The position numbers and the translations under genes were made by a program. A stretch of 64,000 nt of DNA from Accumulibacter sp. (GTDB lineage: Bacteria > Pseudomonadota > Gammaproteobacteria > Burkholderiales > Rhodocyclaceae): positions 124,001 to 188,000 of the forward strand of contig JACKLW010000009.1 of assembly GCA_024235715.1 (NCBI GenBank), given 5' to 3'. Each line of letters begins with the position of its first letter. The stretch's first letter is position 1. The notes beneath the pieces were generated by a model. The model did no database searches and was not told the DNA's origin. It saw nothing but the letters and a program-made list of their open reading frames with translations. This document shows, piece after piece, positions 34,663 to 43,914 of the stretch.

Positions 34663-34925
34663 GCGAGACCACCAGCAACAAGCGCACCCTGGTCGGGCGC
34701 GTCGTCAGCGACCGGATGGACAAGACCGTGACAGTCGTCGTCGATCGCCGTGTCAAACACGCGATTTACGACAAGATCATGACGCGTTCGAGCAAGTATC
34801 ACGCGCATGATGACAGCAACGACGCCAAAACCGGTGATCTCGTCGAGATCCAGGAGTGCCGCCCGATGTCCAAGAGCAAGTCGTGGGTGGTTACCAGGCT
34901 GCTCGAGCGCGCCATAGCGATTTAG
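34659..34925 (+). CDS. rpsQ: 30S ribosomal protein S17
   Basis: S17 is an early-assembling 30S protein with an OB fold. It has 88 residues, with the core [20 protein letters not shown]. It is the last gene before an internal promoter at the S10/spc boundary. Confidence 0.97.
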   Translation: MSETTSNKRTLVGRVVSDRMDKTVTVVVDRRVKHAIYDKIMTRSSKYHAHDDSNDAKTGDLVEIQECRPMSKSKSWVVTRLLERAIAI

Positions 34926-34928
34926 CGC

Positions 34929-34956
34929 TTGCTTTGTTTCCGAGAGCGGCTATAAT
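34929..34956 (+). promoter_or_regulatory. Internal promoter at the S10/spc boundary
   Basis: A perfect TATAAT (34951-34956) has a weak -35 TTGCTT (34929-34934) 16 bp upstream. It lies just after the rpsQ stop and would transcribe the spc operon starting with rplN. The following ~90-nt leader has a CGCTC/GAGCG inverted repeat and an ACCC-TTAC-GGGT stem but no T-run. Confidence 0.6.
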
Positions 34957-35054
34957 GCCGCCTTCCCCGCGCTCGGCCGACCATCCGCGTTGAGCGTTTC
35001 TACCCTTACGGGTTCCAAGACTGACCGCATCTGCGGGCCAAGTTGGAGTGACAG

Positions 35055-35423
35055 ATGATTCAAGTACAAACGATTCTTGACGTCGCCGATAACACCGGCG
35101 CGCGTTCGGTAATGTGCATCAAGGTCTTGGGTGGTTCCAAACGCCGCTATGCCGGCATCGGTGACATTATCAAGGTTGCCGTCAAGGACTCCGCGCCGCG
35201 TGGACGTGTGAAGAAGGGTGAAGTCTATAGCGCGGTGGTGGTGCGCACGGCCAAGGGTGTTCGCCGCATGGATGGCTCCCTGGTCAAGTTCGACCACAAT
35301 GCGGCCGTCCTCCTGAATAACAAGATGGAGCCGATTGGTACGCGTATCTTCGGGCCGGTGACGCGTGAGCTGCGTGGCGACCGGTTCATGAAGATCGTGT
35401 CGCTGGCGCCGGAAGTGCTGTAA
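35055..35423 (+). CDS. rplN: 50S ribosomal protein L14
   Basis: L14 contributes to the inter-subunit bridges. It has 122 residues, opening [20 protein letters not shown]. It is the first gene of the spc group, 129 bp after rpsQ. Confidence 0.98.
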   Translation: MIQVQTILDVADNTGARSVMCIKVLGGSKRRYAGIGDIIKVAVKDSAPRGRVKKGEVYSAVVVRTAKGVRRMDGSLVKFDHNAAVLLNNKMEPIGTRIFGPVTRELRGDRFMKIVSLAPEVL

Positions 35424-35431
35424 GGAAGGTC

Positions 35432-35749
35432 ATGGAAAAGATTCGTAAGGGTGACGAGGTTGTCGTCATCGCCGGAAAAGACAAGGGCAAGCGTGGCGCC
35501 GTGGTGCGACGCTCCGACGCAGAGCATGTTGTGGTCGCCGGTGTCAACCGCGTCAAGAAACATGTCAAGCCAAATCCGGTGAAAGGTGTCGTCAGCGGCA
35601 TTGTCGAAAAAGAAATGCCCCTGCACGTGTCGAATGTTTCGCTCTATAACCCGGCGACCAAGAAAGCGGATCGTGTTGGCTTCAGGATGCTTGAAGACGG
35701 TACGAAGGTGCGCTTCTTCAAGTCGAACGGCGAAGTGTTGGGGGGCTAA
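35432..35749 (+). CDS. rplX: 50S ribosomal protein L24
   Basis: L24 is an assembly initiator of the large subunit. It has 105 residues, with the KOW motif [20 protein letters not shown] near the N-terminus. AAGGAAGG forms its ribosome-binding site. Confidence 0.97.
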   Translation: MEKIRKGDEVVVIAGKDKGKRGAVVRRSDAEHVVVAGVNRVKKHVKPNPVKGVVSGIVEKEMPLHVSNVSLYNPATKKADRVGFRMLEDGTKVRFFKSNGEVLGG

Positions 35750-35758
35750 GGAGTAGTC

Positions 35759-36298
35759 ATGGCGCGTTTACTGGATTACTACAAGACCACGGTGGTGGCA
35801 GACCTGACCGAGAAGTTCGGTTACAAGTCGAGGATGGAGGTGCCGCGTATCACCAAGGTGACCCTCAATATGGGCGTTGGTGAGGCCATCGCGGACAAGA
35901 AGGTGCTTGAAAGCGCAGTCGGCGACCTGACCAAGATCGCCGGGCAGAAGCCGGTTCAGACCAAGGCCCGCAAGTCGATCGCCGGCTTCAAGATTCGTAC
36001 CGGCTACCCGATTGGTTGCATGGTTACCCTGCGCGGCCCGCGCATGTTCGAGTTCATCGACCGCCTGGTGACCGTGGCTCTGCCGAGGGTGCGCGACTTT
36101 CGCGGTATTTCCGGCAAGGGTTTTGATGGCCGCGGCAACTACAACATGGGCCTCAAGGAGCAGATCATCTTCCCGGAAGTCGAGTACGACAAGATCGACG
36201 CGCTGCGCGGCATGAATGTCAGTGTCACGACTACCGCAAAAACCGATGACGAAGCGCGTGCCTTGCTTCGCGCGTTTAAATTTCCCTTCAGGAACTGA
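35759..36298 (+). CDS. rplE: 50S ribosomal protein L5
   Basis: L5 binds 5S rRNA and contacts the P-site tRNA. It has 179 residues, with [19 protein letters not shown] and the C-terminal [18 protein letters not shown]. Only six bp separate it from rpsN. Confidence 0.98.
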   Translation: MARLLDYYKTTVVADLTEKFGYKSRMEVPRITKVTLNMGVGEAIADKKVLESAVGDLTKIAGQKPVQTKARKSIAGFKIRTGYPIGCMVTLRGPRMFEFIDRLVTVALPRVRDFRGISGKGFDGRGNYNMGLKEQIIFPEVEYDKIDALRGMNVSVTTTAKTDDEARALLRAFKFPFRN

Positions 36299-36304
36299 GA
36301 CGAA

Positions 36305-36610
36305 ATGGCAAAACTCTCTGTGATCAACCGCGGCGAAAAGCGGCGCAAGACAGTCGAAAAGTATGCCAAGAAGCGTGCGGAACTGATAGCGGTCATCAAC
36401 GACCAGAGCCTCTCCGTCGAAGATCGCTTCGAAGCGCGCTTGAAGCTGCAGGCGCTGCCGCGTAACTCGAGCCCGGTCCGGCTTCGTAACCGCTGTGCCC
36501 TGACCGGTCGTCCGCGTGGCGTCTTTCGCAAGTTTGGCCTCGGTCGCGGCAAGCTGCGCGACTTCGTCATGCAAGGTGAAGTCCCTGGAATGATCAAGGC
36601 TAGCTGGTAG
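36305..36610 (+). CDS. rpsN: 30S ribosomal protein S14 (zinc-free form)
   Basis: S14 completes the 30S head. It is 101 residues and lacks the CxxC zinc motifs, so it is the long C-minus form. The C-terminal [20 protein letters not shown] is conserved. Confidence 0.97.
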   Translation: MAKLSVINRGEKRRKTVEKYAKKRAELIAVINDQSLSVEDRFEARLKLQALPRNSSPVRLRNRCALTGRPRGVFRKFGLGRGKLRDFVMQGEVPGMIKASW

Positions 36611-36625
36611 GCAGGAGAGAACGAA

Positions 36626-37021
36626 ATGAGTATGAGCGATCCGATCAGCGACATGCTGACACGCATCCGAAATGCCCAGATGGCAAACAAGGCCTCCGTC
36701 GCCATGCCGTCTTCCAAGGTCAAGATTGCCATCGCCCAGGTGTTGAAGGACGAAGGCTACGTCGAAGACTTCGCCGTCAGTCCGAATGATGGCAAACCGA
36801 TTCTCGAGATCGGCTTGAAGTACTACGCCGGTCGTCCGGTGATCGAGCGGATCGATCGCGTTTCCCGGCCAGGCCTGCGAATCTATCGAGGTGCTGACAA
36901 TATTCCTCCGGTCATGAACGGCCTCGGTGTGGCCATCGTGTCAACGCCGAAAGGTGTCATGACCGACCGCAAGGCTCGCGCCAGCCATGTCGGCGGCGAA
37001 GTGCTTTGCGTCGTCGCGTAA
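36626..37021 (+). CDS. rpsH: 30S ribosomal protein S8
   Basis: S8 is a primary 16S rRNA binder and the translational repressor of the spc operon in E. coli. It has 131 residues, opening [20 protein letters not shown]; a start at the second ATG (36632) is possible. The C-terminal GGEVLCVVA is typical. Confidence 0.98.
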   Translation: MSMSDPISDMLTRIRNAQMANKASVAMPSSKVKIAIAQVLKDEGYVEDFAVSPNDGKPILEIGLKYYAGRPVIERIDRVSRPGLRIYRGADNIPPVMNGLGVAIVSTPKGVMTDRKARASHVGGEVLCVVA

Positions 37022-37030
37022 GGGGTAGCT

Positions 37031-37567
37031 ATGTCCCGCGTTGCAAAAAAACCAATCGTTCTGCCGCAGGGTGTCGCGGTGAATTTCTCGTCCGAGCAGA
37101 TTTCGGTAAAAGGACCGCTGGGTGCTCTCGCCATGGCGGCAAATCCCGCGGTTGCCGTGGTCGAGGAGAGCGGCAGTCTGTCGTGCAAGCCGGTGCCGGG
37201 TATGGCTGCGGGTGATGCCATGGCCGGCACGGTGCGTGCCGTGCTGGCGAATATGGTTACCGGCGTAAGTGCCGGCTTCGAGCGCAAGCTGAGTCTCGTT
37301 GGTGTTGGCTATCGTGCCCAGGCGCAGGGTGACACGCTGAATCTGACTCTCGGGTTCTCGCACCCGATCGCCTACAAGTTACCAGTGGGCATCACCGCTA
37401 CGACCCCGGTGCAGACGGAAATCGTCATCAAGGGCGTCGACCGGCAGCTCGTTGGCCAGGTGGCCGCAGAGGTTCGCGCCTATCGTCCGCCGGAGCCCTA
37501 CAAGGGTAAAGGTGTGCGCTACGTAGACGAAGTGGTCGTGATCAAAGAAACGAAGAAGAAGAAGTAA
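37031..37567 (+). CDS. rplF: 50S ribosomal protein L6
   Basis: L6 lies near the sarcin-ricin loop. It has 178 residues. The C-terminal signature [20 protein letters not shown] is intact and ends in a lysine run. Confidence 0.98.
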   Translation: MSRVAKKPIVLPQGVAVNFSSEQISVKGPLGALAMAANPAVAVVEESGSLSCKPVPGMAAGDAMAGTVRAVLANMVTGVSAGFERKLSLVGVGYRAQAQGDTLNLTLGFSHPIAYKLPVGITATTPVQTEIVIKGVDRQLVGQVAAEVRAYRPPEPYKGKGVRYVDEVVVIKETKKKK

Positions 37568-37577
37568 GGGTGCTGAG

Positions 37578-37934
37578 ATGATTGACAAGAAACAGGCGCG
37601 TTTGCGCAGGGCTCGCAAAACCCGGGCCAAGATTGCCGAACTGAAGTCGGTGCGTCTGTCGGTGCACCGCAGCAACTGCCATATCTATGCGCAGGTGATT
37701 TCCGCCTGTGGGAGCAAGGTCCTGGCGGCCGCTTCGTCTCTGGAACCGGAAGTGCGCAAGACTTTGCCAAACGGCGGCGATATCGGCGCGGCGAAGGTGA
37801 TCGGGCAGTTGGTGGCCGAACGCGCCAGAAAAGCTGGAGTCGAGCAGGTTGCGTTTGACCGTTCCGGTTTTCAGTACCACGGACGCATCAAGGCGCTTGC
37901 GGAGGCCGCGCGTGAAGCCGGCCTCAAGTTCTGA
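37578..37934 (+). CDS. rplR: 50S ribosomal protein L18
   Basis: L18 binds 5S rRNA with L5. It has 118 residues, with the basic N-terminus [17 protein letters not shown] and the C-terminal [20 protein letters not shown]. It lies between rplF and rpsE in the normal spc order. Confidence 0.97.
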   Translation: MIDKKQARLRRARKTRAKIAELKSVRLSVHRSNCHIYAQVISACGSKVLAAASSLEPEVRKTLPNGGDIGAAKVIGQLVAERARKAGVEQVAFDRSGFQYHGRIKALAEAAREAGLKF

Positions 37935-37963
37935 CCGCACCCTGCAAAGAATTGGAGTAATCA

Positions 37964-38488
37964 ATGGCTAGACCACAAGGCAGAAAACCTCAGCAGTCCG
38001 ACAGGCCGGATGACGGCATGCGCGAGAAAATGATTTCGATCAACCGTGTCACCAAGGTGGTCAAGGGTGGTCGGATTCTCGGCTTCGCTGCGCTGACTGT
38101 CGTCGGCGATGGCGATGGGCGCGTGGGCATGGGCAAGGGCAAGTCGCGCGAAGTGCCGGTTGCTGTTCAGAAGGCCATGGAAGAGGCGCGGCGCAACCTG
38201 ATCAAGGTGAGTCTCAAGGGCGGAACGCTGCAGCACACGGTCTTCGGACACCACGGCGCGTCACGAGTGATGATGCAGCCGGCGCCGGAGGGCACTGGCG
38301 TCATCGCGGGTGGTGCCATGCGAGCCGTGTTCGACGTGATCGGCATGACCAACGTCGTTGCCAAGGCGCACGGCTCGACCAACCCTTACAACGTCGTTCG
38401 CGCGACGATCAACGGGCTGCGCTCGATGACGACGCCGGCCGAGATCGCGGCCAAGCGCGGCAAGACCGTTGCCGAGATCCAGGAGTAA
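37964..38488 (+). CDS. rpsE: 30S ribosomal protein S5
   Basis: S5 acts at the mRNA entry tunnel and in decoding accuracy. It has 174 residues, with the double-stranded-RNA-binding-like motif [20 protein letters not shown]; no spectinomycin-resistance change is evident. rpmD follows after three bp. Confidence 0.98.
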   Translation: MARPQGRKPQQSDRPDDGMREKMISINRVTKVVKGGRILGFAALTVVGDGDGRVGMGKGKSREVPVAVQKAMEEARRNLIKVSLKGGTLQHTVFGHHGASRVMMQPAPEGTGVIAGGAMRAVFDVIGMTNVVAKAHGSTNPYNVVRATINGLRSMTTPAEIAAKRGKTVAEIQE

Positions 38489-38491
38489 GAA

Positions 38492-38674
38492 ATGGCTGAC
38501 AAGAAAGTGAAAGTGACGCTCGTCAGGAGCCTGATTGGCACCAAGGAGTCGCACCGGGCTACGGTGCGGGGCCTGGGCCTGCGGCGCATGCACAGCAGCG
38601 CGACGCTCGAAGATACTCCCGCGGTTCGCGGGATGATCAACAAGGTGTCGTATCTCTTGAAGTGTGAGGGCTGA
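38492..38674 (+). CDS. rpmD: 50S ribosomal protein L30
   Basis: L30 is a small large-subunit protein of 60 residues, with the core [20 protein letters not shown]. It is one bp from rplO, continuing the spc order. Confidence 0.97.
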   Translation: MADKKVKVTLVRSLIGTKESHRATVRGLGLRRMHSSATLEDTPAVRGMINKVSYLLKCEG

Positions 38675-38675
38675 G

Positions 38676-39110
38676 ATGGAACTCAATACCATTCAGGCGG
38701 CCGCGGGCGCTCGCTCCGACAGGAAGCGCGTCGGTCGTGGCGTCGGTTCGGGCCTGGGCAAGACCTGTGGTCGTGGTCACAAGGGTCAGAAGTCGCGCGC
38801 CGGGGGCTTCCACAAGGTGGGTTTCGAAGGTGGCCAGATGCCCTTGCAGCGCCGTCTGCCGAAGCGTGGATTCAAATCGCTGACGGGCGCACGCAATGTC
38901 GAGGTTCGCTTGTCGGAAATCGAGCGCTTGCCGGTCGACGAAATCGATCTGGCGACACTGCGACAGGCCAATCTGGTTCCCCAGCAGGTGCTGTCGGCCA
39001 AGGTTGTGCTCTCGGGTGCGATCACGCGCAAGGTGGTGCTGAAGGGCGTCGGGGCAACCGCCGGTGCCAGGGCGGCGATCGAAGCCGCGGGCGGAAGCAT
39101 CTCCGAATAA
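38676..39110 (+). CDS. rplO: 50S ribosomal protein L15
   Basis: L15 is a late-assembly large-subunit protein. The ATG at 38676 ([20 protein letters not shown]) gives 144 residues; the in-frame ATG at 38664 lies inside rpmD and is less likely. The Gly-rich [20 protein letters not shown] segment is typical. Confidence 0.97.
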   Translation: MELNTIQAAAGARSDRKRVGRGVGSGLGKTCGRGHKGQKSRAGGFHKVGFEGGQMPLQRRLPKRGFKSLTGARNVEVRLSEIERLPVDEIDLATLRQANLVPQQVLSAKVVLSGAITRKVVLKGVGATAGARAAIEAAGGSISE

Positions 39111-39133
39111 CGTGTTGGCAGGGGTGATCTTTT

Positions 39134-40459
39134 TTGGCAACTAGTCCTAGCGCGGTCAGCAAAGGCGGGAAGTTCGGCGATCTGAAACGCCGGCTGTGGT
39201 TCCTGCTCGGTGCACTGGTTGTGTACCGGATCGGTTCGCATATCCCCGTTCCGGGAATTGATTCGCAGGTTCTGAGCGAGCTCTTCAGTCGGCAGCAGGG
39301 TGGCATTCTGGGCATGTTCAACATGTTCTCCGGCGGTGCCTTGTCGCGCTTCACCATCTTCGCGCTGGGGATCATGCCGTACATTTCGGCATCGATCATC
39401 ATGCAGCTGATGACGCACGCCAGTCCGCAGCTCGAGGCTCTGAAGAAAGAGGGCGAAGCGGGGCGACGCAAGATCACGCAGTACACACGCTATGGCACCG
39501 TTGCGCTGGCGTTGTTCCAGGGAATCGGTATTGCCGTCGCGGTGGAGTCGCAGCCCGGCCTGGTGCTTGACCCGGGGATGATGTTCCGCTTCGTGACGGT
39601 CACCACGCTGGTCACCGGGACGATGTTCCTGATGTGGCTTGGTGAACAGGTGACCGAGCGTGGCTTGGGCAACGGGATTTCGATCATCATTTTTGCGGGA
39701 ATCGCGGCGGGACTGCCCAGGGCAATTGGCGGCCTTCTTGAGTTGGTCCGCACCGGCGCCATGCATCCGCTGGCGGCAATCGTGATCTGCGTGCTGGTGG
39801 TTCTGGTCACCGCATTCGTGGTCTTTGTCGAACGCGGGCAGCGCAAGATTCTGGTCAATTATGCCAAGCGGCAGGTAGGCAACAAGGTCTACGGCGGGCA
39901 GAGTTCACATCTGCCGCTGAAGCTGAACATGGCGGGCGTTATACCGCCGATTTTCGCCTCGTCGATCATCCTGTTTCCGGCGACGATCGCCGGCTGGTTC
40001 GGCTCGGGTGAGTCCGGGCGCTGGCTCAAGGATGTCGCGGGCGCATTGTCGCCGGGACAGCCGATTTACGTGATGCTCTACGCGACCGCGATCATTTTCT
40101 TCTGTTTCTTCTATACGGCGCTGGTCTTCAATTCCCGGGAAACGGCCGACAATCTTAAGAAAAGCGGCGCCTTCGTTCCGGGCATTCGACCAGGTGATCA
40201 AACCGCACGCTACATCGACAAGATTCTGATGCGCTTGACGCTGGTCGGGGCCATCTACATCACCATCGTTTGCTTGCTGCCGGAGTTCATGATCCTCAAG
40301 TGGAACGTACCTTTCTATTTTGGCGGTACTTCGCTGTTGATCATCGTCGTCGTGACGATGGATTTCATGACCCAGGTGCAGGCGTATACGATGTCGCACC
40401 AGTACGAGAGCCTGCTCAAGAAAGCTAACTTCAAAGGCTCCGGCTTGCCGGCGAAATAG
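39134..40459 (+). CDS. secY: Preprotein translocase subunit SecY
   Basis: This is the channel-forming subunit of the Sec translocon, with ten membrane helices over 441 residues. The start is a TTG at 39134 preceded by AGGGGTGAT, giving [20 protein letters not shown]. The plug region and the conserved C5 loop [14 protein letters not shown] are present. infA starts one base after its stop. Confidence 0.97.
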   Translation: MATSPSAVSKGGKFGDLKRRLWFLLGALVVYRIGSHIPVPGIDSQVLSELFSRQQGGILGMFNMFSGGALSRFTIFALGIMPYISASIIMQLMTHASPQLEALKKEGEAGRRKITQYTRYGTVALALFQGIGIAVAVESQPGLVLDPGMMFRFVTVTTLVTGTMFLMWLGEQVTERGLGNGISIIIFAGIAAGLPRAIGGLLELVRTGAMHPLAAIVICVLVVLVTAFVVFVERGQRKILVNYAKRQVGNKVYGGQSSHLPLKLNMAGVIPPIFASSIILFPATIAGWFGSGESGRWLKDVAGALSPGQPIYVMLYATAIIFFCFFYTALVFNSRETADNLKKSGAFVPGIRPGDQTARYIDKILMRLTLVGAIYITIVCLLPEFMILKWNVPFYFGGTSLLIIVVVTMDFMTQVQAYTMSHQYESLLKKANFKGSGLPAK

Positions 40460-40460
40460 A

Positions 40461-40679
40461 ATGGCAAAGGAAGATCTGATTGAAATGCAGGGTGAGGTGA
40501 TCGAGAACCTTCCCAACGCAACGTTCCGTGTGAAGCTGGAGAATGGGCACGTGGTTCTCGGTTTTATCTCGGGGAAGATGCGCATGCACTACATCCGGAT
40601 ATTGCCGGGTGACAAGGTGACCGTGCAGTTGACCCCATACGACTTGAGCCGCGCGCGAATCGTTTTCCGCGCCAAGTAA
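40461..40679 (+). CDS. infA: Translation initiation factor IF-1
   Basis: IF-1 blocks the A site during initiation. It has 72 residues with the single OB fold; [20 protein letters not shown] is conserved. It lies between secY and rpmJ, the betaproteobacterial arrangement. Confidence 0.97.
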   Translation: MAKEDLIEMQGEVIENLPNATFRVKLENGHVVLGFISGKMRMHYIRILPGDKVTVQLTPYDLSRARIVFRAK

Positions 40680-40700
40680 AAGAATCTCTACGCAACAATT

Positions 40701-40729
40701 CGCTAGCGGGCTGGCTGCGCCCGCCAGCG
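40701..40729 (+). other. Hairpin between infA and rpmJ
   Basis: CGCT-GCGGGC (40701-40711) pairs with GCCCGC-AGCG (40719-40729) with one mismatch between the two stem parts. No T-run follows. It is likely a processing or regulatory structure at the spc/alpha boundary. Confidence 0.55.
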
Positions 40730-40747
40730 GAGAATCAGGAGTTAATA

Positions 40748-40861
40748 ATGAAAGTGCTGGCCTCTGTGAAGCGCATCTGCCGAAAGTGCAAGATCATTCG
40801 GCGTCACGGCATTGTGCGGGTGATCTGTACGGATCCGCGGCACAAACAGCGTCAGGGTTGA
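40748..40861 (+). CDS. rpmJ: 50S ribosomal protein L36 (zinc form)
   Basis: This gene encodes 37 residues: [20 protein letters not shown], then [17 protein letters not shown]. Three Cys (11, 14, 27) and His32 form the zinc ribbon, so it is the C+ form that needs zinc. CAGGAG upstream is the ribosome-binding site. Confidence 0.96.
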   Translation: MKVLASVKRICRKCKIIRRHGIVRVICTDPRHKQRQG

Positions 40862-40936
40862 TCGCTGCGACCCAAGCCAAGGGTTGTCAGTCGGTTGAAG
40901 GTATAACTGTAAGTTTCGAATAGTTGGGGTGAATCA
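40862..40936 (+). promoter_or_regulatory. rpmJ-rpsM spacer, possible alpha-operon leader
   Basis: This 75-bp stretch precedes rpsM. In E. coli the corresponding leader folds into the pseudoknot bound by S4. I see a TATAAC box (about 40902) but no well-spaced -35, and I cannot demonstrate a pseudoknot by eye. Confidence 0.25.
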
Positions 40937-41299
40937 ATGGCCCGCATCGCAGGCGTAAACCTACCGAACCACCAGCATGCCGAGATCGCGCTTACCGCGA
41001 TCTATGGTATTGGGCGTCCGCGCGCACAGAAAATCTGTGATGCCGCTGGGGTTTCACGTTCAACAAAGATGAAGGACATGACGGAAGCGGAACTGGAGCG
41101 TTTGCGCGACCAGATCGGCCGTTTCTCCGTCGAGGGCGATTTGCGCCGCGAAGTCACGATGAGCGTCAAGCGTCTGATGGACCTCGGCTGCTACCGTGGC
41201 CTTCGTCATCGCAAGGGCCTGCCGTCCCGCGGTCAGCGTACGAAGACCAACGCGCGTACCCGCAAAGGTCCGCGGAAGCCGATCGCCGGCAAGAAATGA
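40937..41299 (+). CDS. rpsM: 30S ribosomal protein S13
   Basis: S13 forms bridges B1a and B1b at the 30S head. It has 120 residues, opening [20 protein letters not shown], with the C-terminal [20 protein letters not shown]. It is first in the alpha operon. Confidence 0.98.
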   Translation: MARIAGVNLPNHQHAEIALTAIYGIGRPRAQKICDAAGVSRSTKMKDMTEAELERLRDQIGRFSVEGDLRREVTMSVKRLMDLGCYRGLRHRKGLPSRGQRTKTNARTRKGPRKPIAGKK

Positions 41300-41319
41300 T
41301 TAGGAACTAGGATCTGACT

Positions 41320-41715
41320 ATGGCCAAGACCGCTGGAAAAGTTCGCAAGAAAGTCAAGGTAAAGAAGAACGTGGCTGAGGGCGTCGCCCACATTCACGCA
41401 TCGTTCAACAATACCATCATCACCATCACCGACAGACAGGGCAATGCCCTGTCGTGGGCGACCTCGGGCGGTGCAGGCTTCAAGGGTTCGCGCAAGAGCA
41501 CGCCGTTCGCGGCGCAGGTGGCTGCGGAAGCTGCCGGCAAGGTGGCCGTCGAGTGTGGCGTCAAGAACCTCGAAGTCCGTATCAAGGGCCCCGGCCCCGG
41601 GCGCGAGTCGTCGGTCCGCGCACTTAATGCCTTGGGCATGAAGATCACGGCGATTACGGATGTGACGCCGATCCCGCACAACGGCTGCCGTCCGCCGAAG
41701 AAGCGTCGGATTTAA
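41320..41715 (+). CDS. rpsK: 30S ribosomal protein S11
   Basis: S11 lies in the 30S platform. It has 131 residues, with [20 protein letters not shown] and the C-terminal [17 protein letters not shown]. Spacing of 20 bp from rpsM and 12 bp to rpsD fits one transcript. Confidence 0.98.
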   Translation: MAKTAGKVRKKVKVKKNVAEGVAHIHASFNNTIITITDRQGNALSWATSGGAGFKGSRKSTPFAAQVAAEAAGKVAVECGVKNLEVRIKGPGPGRESSVRALNALGMKITAITDVTPIPHNGCRPPKKRRI

Positions 41716-41727
41716 GGAGAAGAAACA

Positions 41728-42357
41728 GTGGCTCGCAACCTCGATCCGAAGTGCCGTCAATGCCGCCGCGAAGGCGAAAAGTTGTTCCTCAAGGGTGAGA
41801 AGTGCTTTACCGACAAGTGCGCGATCGAACGTCGGTCGTACGCACCGGGCCAGCATGGCCAGAAGTCGGGGCAACGCCTCTCCGACTATGGTGTACACCT
41901 GCGCGAGAAGCAGAAGATCCGCCGCATCTATGGCGTCCTCGAAGGCCAGTTTCGCAAGGTCTACAAGGAAGCTGACCGTCGCAAGGGCGTTACCGGCGAG
42001 GTCCTGCTGCAGTTGCTGGAAGCGCGCCTGGACACCGTTGTGCACCGCATGGGTTTCGCAGCATCGCGCTCGGAGTCACGCCAGGTGGTCAGGCACAATG
42101 GCATACTGGTCAACGGTCGCCGGGTGAACATTCCTTCGTATCAGGTGCGTCCTGGCGACGTGGTTGAAGTTTGCGAAAAGGCGAAAGCGCACCTTCGTGT
42201 CAAGGCGGCGCTTGCTGCTGCCGAGGCCCGCGGATTTCCGGAGTGGGTCGAAGTGGACGCCAAAGCGGCGAAGGGCACCTACAAGGCGCACCCGGAGCGC
42301 AGCGAACTGCCGCCGACGATCAACGAGAGTCTCGTCATCGAACTCTACTCGAAATAG
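41728..42357 (+). CDS. rpsD: 30S ribosomal protein S4 (four-cysteine form)
   Basis: S4 nucleates 30S assembly and represses the alpha operon in E. coli. The GTG start follows AAGGAGAAG and gives 209 residues. Cysteines at 9, 12, 26 and 31 ([16 protein letters not shown]) match the zinc-binding C+ form, unlike E. coli S4. The S4 RNA-binding domain ([20 protein letters not shown]) is intact. Confidence 0.98.
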   Translation: MARNLDPKCRQCRREGEKLFLKGEKCFTDKCAIERRSYAPGQHGQKSGQRLSDYGVHLREKQKIRRIYGVLEGQFRKVYKEADRRKGVTGEVLLQLLEARLDTVVHRMGFAASRSESRQVVRHNGILVNGRRVNIPSYQVRPGDVVEVCEKAKAHLRVKAALAAAEARGFPEWVEVDAKAAKGTYKAHPERSELPPTINESLVIELYSK

Positions 42358-42396
42358 TAGTGGCGAGGCTTCACGGCATCAGGCAAAGGACAGTAC

Positions 42397-43371
42397 ATGC
42401 AAAGCAGTGGACTATTTAAACCGCGCATTATCGATGTGCAGAGCTTGTCGCCGGTGCATGCACGGGTGGTCATGGAACCCTTTGAGCGGGGCTACGGGCA
42501 CACTCTGGGCAATGCGCTGCGGCGGATCCTGCTCTCATCCATGCCGGGCTACGCGCTGACCGAGGTGAGCATCGACGGTGTGCTCCACGAGTACTCGACG
42601 ATTGACGGTGTGCAGGAGGATGTCGTCGATATCCTGTTGAACCTCAAGGGCGTCGTGTTCAAGCTTCACAACCGGGAAGAGGTCGTTCTTCGTCTCGGCA
42701 AGGAAGGGAAGGGAGTCGTTCGTGCGTCGGATATCGAAGTCTCCCACGACGTCGAGATCATCAATCCGGAACACGAGATCGCGCACCTTTCGGCCGGTGG
42801 CAAGCTGGCCATGGAAATGAAGGTCGAGAAGTCACTCGGTTACCTGGCGGGCAACGTTCGTGACGTTGACGAAGGTGGCAAGAGTATCGGCAAGCTGGTC
42901 CTCGATGCGTCGTTCAGCCCGGTGCGTCGCGTCAGCTATACAGTCGAAAGTGCCCGTGTCGAGCAGCGGACCGATCTTGACAAGCTGATCATGGAGATCG
43001 AGACCAACGGTGCGATCGAGCCGGAGGAGGCGATCCGTACCGCGGCCCGCATTCTGATGGAGCAGTTGTCGGTATTTGCCGACCTGGCCGGGACGGCGTT
43101 GCCCGTCGAATATCAGAAGACGGTCCAGGTGGACCCGCTGCTGCTGCGCCCGGTGGATGATCTGGAGTTGACGGTCCGCTCGGCGAATTGCCTGAAGGCC
43201 GAGAATATCTACTATATCGGCGACCTGATTCAGCGGACGGAGAACGAACTGCTCAAGACGCCCAATCTCGGTCGCAAGTCGCTTAACGAAATCAAGGAAG
43301 TATTGGCCGCTCGCGGCCTGACGCTGGGCATGAAGCTCGAGAACTGGCCGCCGGCCGGGCTCGAGAAATGA
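42397..43371 (+). CDS. rpoA: RNA polymerase alpha subunit
   Basis: Alpha dimerises to start polymerase assembly, and its C-terminal domain binds UP elements and activators. It has 324 residues. The N-terminal [20 protein letters not shown] and the C-terminal domain ([20 protein letters not shown]) are normal. Confidence 0.98.
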   Translation: MQSSGLFKPRIIDVQSLSPVHARVVMEPFERGYGHTLGNALRRILLSSMPGYALTEVSIDGVLHEYSTIDGVQEDVVDILLNLKGVVFKLHNREEVVLRLGKEGKGVVRASDIEVSHDVEIINPEHEIAHLSAGGKLAMEMKVEKSLGYLAGNVRDVDEGGKSIGKLVLDASFSPVRRVSYTVESARVEQRTDLDKLIMEIETNGAIEPEEAIRTAARILMEQLSVFADLAGTALPVEYQKTVQVDPLLLRPVDDLELTVRSANCLKAENIYYIGDLIQRTENELLKTPNLGRKSLNEIKEVLAARGLTLGMKLENWPPAGLEK

Positions 43372-43401
43372 GTCGCCGGAAAAGAACAGGAAGGAATTGA
43401 T

Positions 43402-43791
43402 ATGCGTCACCGTTTGGGTCTTCGCAAACTGAATCGTACCAGCGCCCATCGTCTGGCGATGTTGCGCAACATGACTGTATCGCTACTGCGTGAAGAGGTC
43501 ATCAAGACAACCTTGCCGAAGGCCAAGGAGCTTCGCCGGGTCGTCGAACCGATCATCACCCTTGGCAAGAAGCCGAACCTCGCCAATCGGCGACTGGCGT
43601 TCGACCGCTTGCGCGACCGCGACATGGTGGTCAAGGTGTTCGATGAACTGGGACCGCGTTTCGCGGCGCGAAATGGGGGCTATTTGCGTATCCTGAAGTG
43701 TGGATTTCGCGTTGGCGACAATGCGCCGATGGCTCTTGTGGAATTGCTGGACAGACCGGCTGTGGCCGCCGACAGCGCTGCTGCGGCGTAG
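43402..43791 (+). CDS. rplQ: 50S ribosomal protein L17
   Basis: L17 closes the supercluster. It has 129 residues, opening [21 protein letters not shown] strong terminator follows 43 bp after the stop. Confidence 0.98.
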   Translation: MRHRLGLRKLNRTSAHRLAMLRNMTVSLLREEVIKTTLPKAKELRRVVEPIITLGKKPNLANRRLAFDRLRDRDMVVKVFDELGPRFAARNGGYLRILKCGFRVGDNAPMALVELLDRPAVAADSAAAA

Positions 43792-43834
43792 CGTCTTCAC
43801 CATCCTCGCGCGGCCTTGAGCCAAGCAAGAAAAG

Positions 43835-43859
43835 AGCCAGGCCTTGCCTGGCTTTTTTT
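43835..43859 (+). terminator. Intrinsic terminator of the ribosomal supercluster
   Basis: AGCCAGGC (43835-43842) pairs perfectly with GCCTGGCT (43846-43853) over CTT and runs into seven T's (43853-43859). An A-rich stretch precedes it, so it could also end the convergent ABC-transporter transcript. Confidence 0.9.
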
Positions 43860-43914
43860 CGCTCGAGCGCAGAAGCGGCGGCGCCACCGGCACGTGTTCG
43901 CGGCGGCGAAACAG

